This document shows, piece by piece, positions 7,190 to 7,958 of a stretch of DNA of 7,958 nt. Every line of letters begins with the position of its first letter. The first letter of the stretch is position 1. The notes under the pieces are model-generated. The model saw nothing but the letters and a program-made list of their open reading frames with translations, ran no database searches and was not told the origin of the DNA. A program made the position numbers and the translations under genes. The stretch is from assembly GCA_030609125.1 (NCBI GenBank), contig JAUWCW010000081.1:1-7958 (forward strand). Direction: 5' to 3'. Source of the DNA: Candidatus Rokuibacteriota bacterium. Its GTDB lineage: Bacteria; JAUVQV01.

Positions 7190-7655
7190 AGAAAACAACC
7201 ACCAGTCTTTCTTCGAGCTGCCGGAGGCGCAGTGAAAGAACCCGGCTTATTCCCTTGAGAATCTTGATGCCGAGGACCGGGTAGTCCTCTATGAAGGCGT
7301 CCAGGGCGCTCTTTCGCAGGACCAGCAGTTCTGTATTCTTAGTGGCCTCAACGGTGGCCGACCGCGGCTGGCCGTCAAAGAGGGCCAGCTCACCAAGAAC
7401 GGCGCCCTTGGTCATGCGCGCAAGAACGATCGCTTTTCCCTGGAACTCGGTCTGCTTTTTCACTTCCACCTCGCCGCTCATCAAAAAAGCGATGCAATCG
7501 GCCGGAGCTCCTTCCCTGAAGACCTTGCCGCCGGCCCCGAAGTGGGCCCGCTCGAAATAGGGAGCCAGCTTCTCCAGCTCATCCTCCTCAAAGAGGTGGA
7601 AGAGGTTGGTTTCGTCCTTGAGCTCTCGGACGATCTTCTTGATCTTCGTCTCCAT
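7188..7655 (-). CDS. Stand-alone cyclic-nucleotide-binding domain protein
   Basis: This 155-residue protein is a single CRP-type cNMP-binding beta-roll with flanking helices. The phosphate-binding cassette is GELALFDGQPRSATV (88-102). It keeps the glutamate (E89) and arginine (R98) that hold the ribose and cyclic phosphate, with serine next to the arginine as in E. coli CRP. Earlier beta strands carry the usual FREGAPADCIAFLMSGEVEV pattern (46-65), and a C-helix runs to about residue 151. The chain stops there: no helix-turn-helix follows, so it is not a transcription factor by itself. It may act as a regulatory subunit or cNMP sensor for a partner. ATG 7655 is preferred over the adjacent GTG because GAGGGG (7667-7662) is six bases before it. 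The methyltransferase follows after 10 bases, which makes that enzyme the first candidate partner. Binding of cAMP or cGMP is inferred from the family. Confidence 0.9.
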   Translation of the reverse strand: METKIKKIVRELKDETNLFHLFEEDELEKLAPYFERAHFGAGGKVFREGAPADCIAFLMSGEVEVKKQTEFQGKAIVLARMTKGAVLGELALFDGQPRSATVEATKNTELLVLRKSALDAFIEDYPVLGIKILKGISRVLSLRLRQLEERLVVVF

Positions 7656-7661
7656 CACACT

Positions 7662-7667
7662 CCCCTC
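7662..7667 (-). promoter_or_regulatory. Ribosome binding site of the cNMP-binding gene
   Basis: GAGGGG on the minus strand lies six bases before ATG 7655. The GTG at 7658 would be too close to it, which settles the start. Confidence 0.65.
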
Positions 7668-7672
7668 GCGCG

Positions 7673-7695
7673 CCCCGACGGCGCCCGGCGCGGGG
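7673..7695 (-). repeat. GC-rich dyad in the leader of the cNMP-binding gene
   Basis: CCCCG (7673-7677) and CGGGG (7691-7695) form a five-pair stem around a GC-rich loop that can itself pair. In the minus-strand transcript this hairpin would end about five bases before the ribosome site, so it could affect translation. In such GC-rich sequence a chance origin is quite possible. Confidence 0.3.
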
Positions 7696-7850
7696 ACCGC
7701 CTCCGCAGGCGACCCGCAGCCTCAAGGACATCATAATACATTTTCCGGACACCTGCCCCCGTCCACACCAGGCATCGACGAGGGAGCCACCGGCGTGGAA
7801 ACTATTTATTCCAAGTTACATTGCTGTATTTCAGAAAACCTTGTCATATA

Positions 7851-7868
7851 TGTGCCATTCGTGGCACA
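7851..7868. repeat. Perfect stem-loop with TTCG tetraloop, TGTG...CACA ends
   Basis: TGTGCCA (7851-7857), TTCG, then TGGCACA (7862-7868) make a perfect seven-pair stem. Read on the plus strand as RNA, the loop is a stable UUCG type. As DNA it is an 18-base symmetrical site that could bind a dimeric regulator. It is the first of three stem-loops in the AT-rich end of the window. Confidence 0.6.
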
Positions 7869-7900
7869 CTCGAGATATTACTGACAAATCAACAAATTAT

Positions 7901-7922
7901 GGCAGAAACAGGCTTTTCTGCC
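7901..7922. repeat. Perfect eight-pair stem-loop
   Basis: GGCAGAAA (7901-7908) pairs perfectly with TTTCTGCC (7915-7922) around the six-base loop CAGGCT. No T-run follows on the plus strand. On the minus strand the stem is followed by ATAATTTG, which is a poor terminator tail. Confidence 0.55.
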
Positions 7923-7926
7923 TCAG

Positions 7927-7950
7927 ATGTGGGCCATTATTGGCTCACAT
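7927..7950. repeat. Ten-pair stem-loop with TTAT loop
   Basis: The arms 7927-7936 (ATGTGGGCCA) and 7941-7950 (TGGCTCACAT) pair at all ten positions if one G-U wobble is allowed, around TTAT. The wobble is allowed only in a plus-strand RNA; the minus-strand RNA would have a C-A mismatch there. The outer TGTG/CACA and inner GCCA/TGGC elements match those of the stem-loop at 7851-7868, so the two may belong to one repeat family or one RNA. Confidence 0.55.
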
Positions 7951-7958
7951 AGTTCTGT

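Larger units (their letters stand above)
7696..7958. other. Non-coding upstream region of the minus-strand operon
   Basis: No convincing gene is visible here on either strand. The part to about 7800 has the GC-rich composition of the rest of the window. From about 7800 on it is clearly richer in A and T and contains the three stem-loops. It should hold the promoter for the cNMP-binding/methyltransferase operon. ATGACA (minus strand, near 7847-7842) resembles a -35 box, but no good -10 box follows at the right distance, so no promoter is called. Confidence 0.5.

Noticed and set aside
6311-7258. A 315-codon plus-strand open frame opposite the methyltransferase
   Set aside because: The minus strand carries the SAM-binding motifs and a good ribosome site; the plus-strand frame runs into the neighbouring gene and resembles no protein family.
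7835-7866. A sigma54 promoter on the minus strand, from TGGCAC followed by TGACA
   Set aside because: The essential GC of the -12 element is replaced by AC at the required spacing.
7851-7868. A CRP-type operator (TGTGA-N6-TCACA)
   Set aside because: The symmetrical site has TGTG and CACA ends but is 18 bases with ten between the ends, two more than CRP sites; a CRP/FNR-family site is not excluded but cannot be called.
7606-7884. A 92-codon plus-strand open frame running into the AT-rich end
   Set aside because: It starts inside the cNMP-binding gene on the other strand, has no ribosome site and shows an abrupt composition change midway.

Overview
The window is GC-rich bacterial chromosome with tightly packed genes. 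The mix of genes suggests an anaerobic deltaproteobacterium (Desulfobacterota, for example a syntroph or sulfate reducer). That mix is a methylmalonyl-CoA pathway accessory gene, PilZ and HD-GYP c-di-GMP proteins, a stand-alone cyclic-nucleotide-binding protein and a GT39-type membrane glycosyltransferase. The lineage is an inference from gene content and composition, since no rRNA or marker gene is present.

Layout, left to right. (1) 2-397 (+) is the C-terminal end of a membrane glycosyltransferase. (2) 498-1928 (+) is one reading frame joining a complete MeaB/ArgK-type GTPase to a complete methylmalonyl-CoA epimerase. (3) 1929-2135 is a non-coding gap with nested inverted repeats (possible terminator), then an AT-rich promoter-like stretch with a perfect palindrome. 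(4) 2136-4181 (+) is a PilZ protein with a GNAT-like acyltransferase C-terminal half. It overlaps by one base (5) 4181-6181 (+), a membrane-anchored GAF/HD-GYP c-di-GMP phosphodiesterase with an unusual N-terminal sensor. (6) 6182-6367 is the convergent intergenic gap. (7) 7188-7655 (-), a cyclic-nucleotide-binding protein without a DNA-binding domain, is followed by (8) 6368-7177 (-), a class I SAM methyltransferase, 10 bases downstream. (9) 7656-7958 holds the leader of that operon and an AT-rich stretch with three closely spaced perfect or near-perfect stem-loops.

How the genes work together. The fused MeaB-epimerase serves the methylmalonyl-CoA/propionate pathway: the epimerase supplies (R)-methylmalonyl-CoA and the GTPase services the B12 mutase that consumes it. 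The mutase itself is not in the window. The PilZ-acyltransferase and the HD-GYP protein look like a translationally coupled c-di-GMP effector/eraser pair. The minus-strand pair may be a cNMP-responsive methyltransferase unit. The two points most worth following up are the MeaB-epimerase fusion, which seems to keep a scar of the former gene boundary, and the PilZ-acyltransferase/HD-GYP operon.
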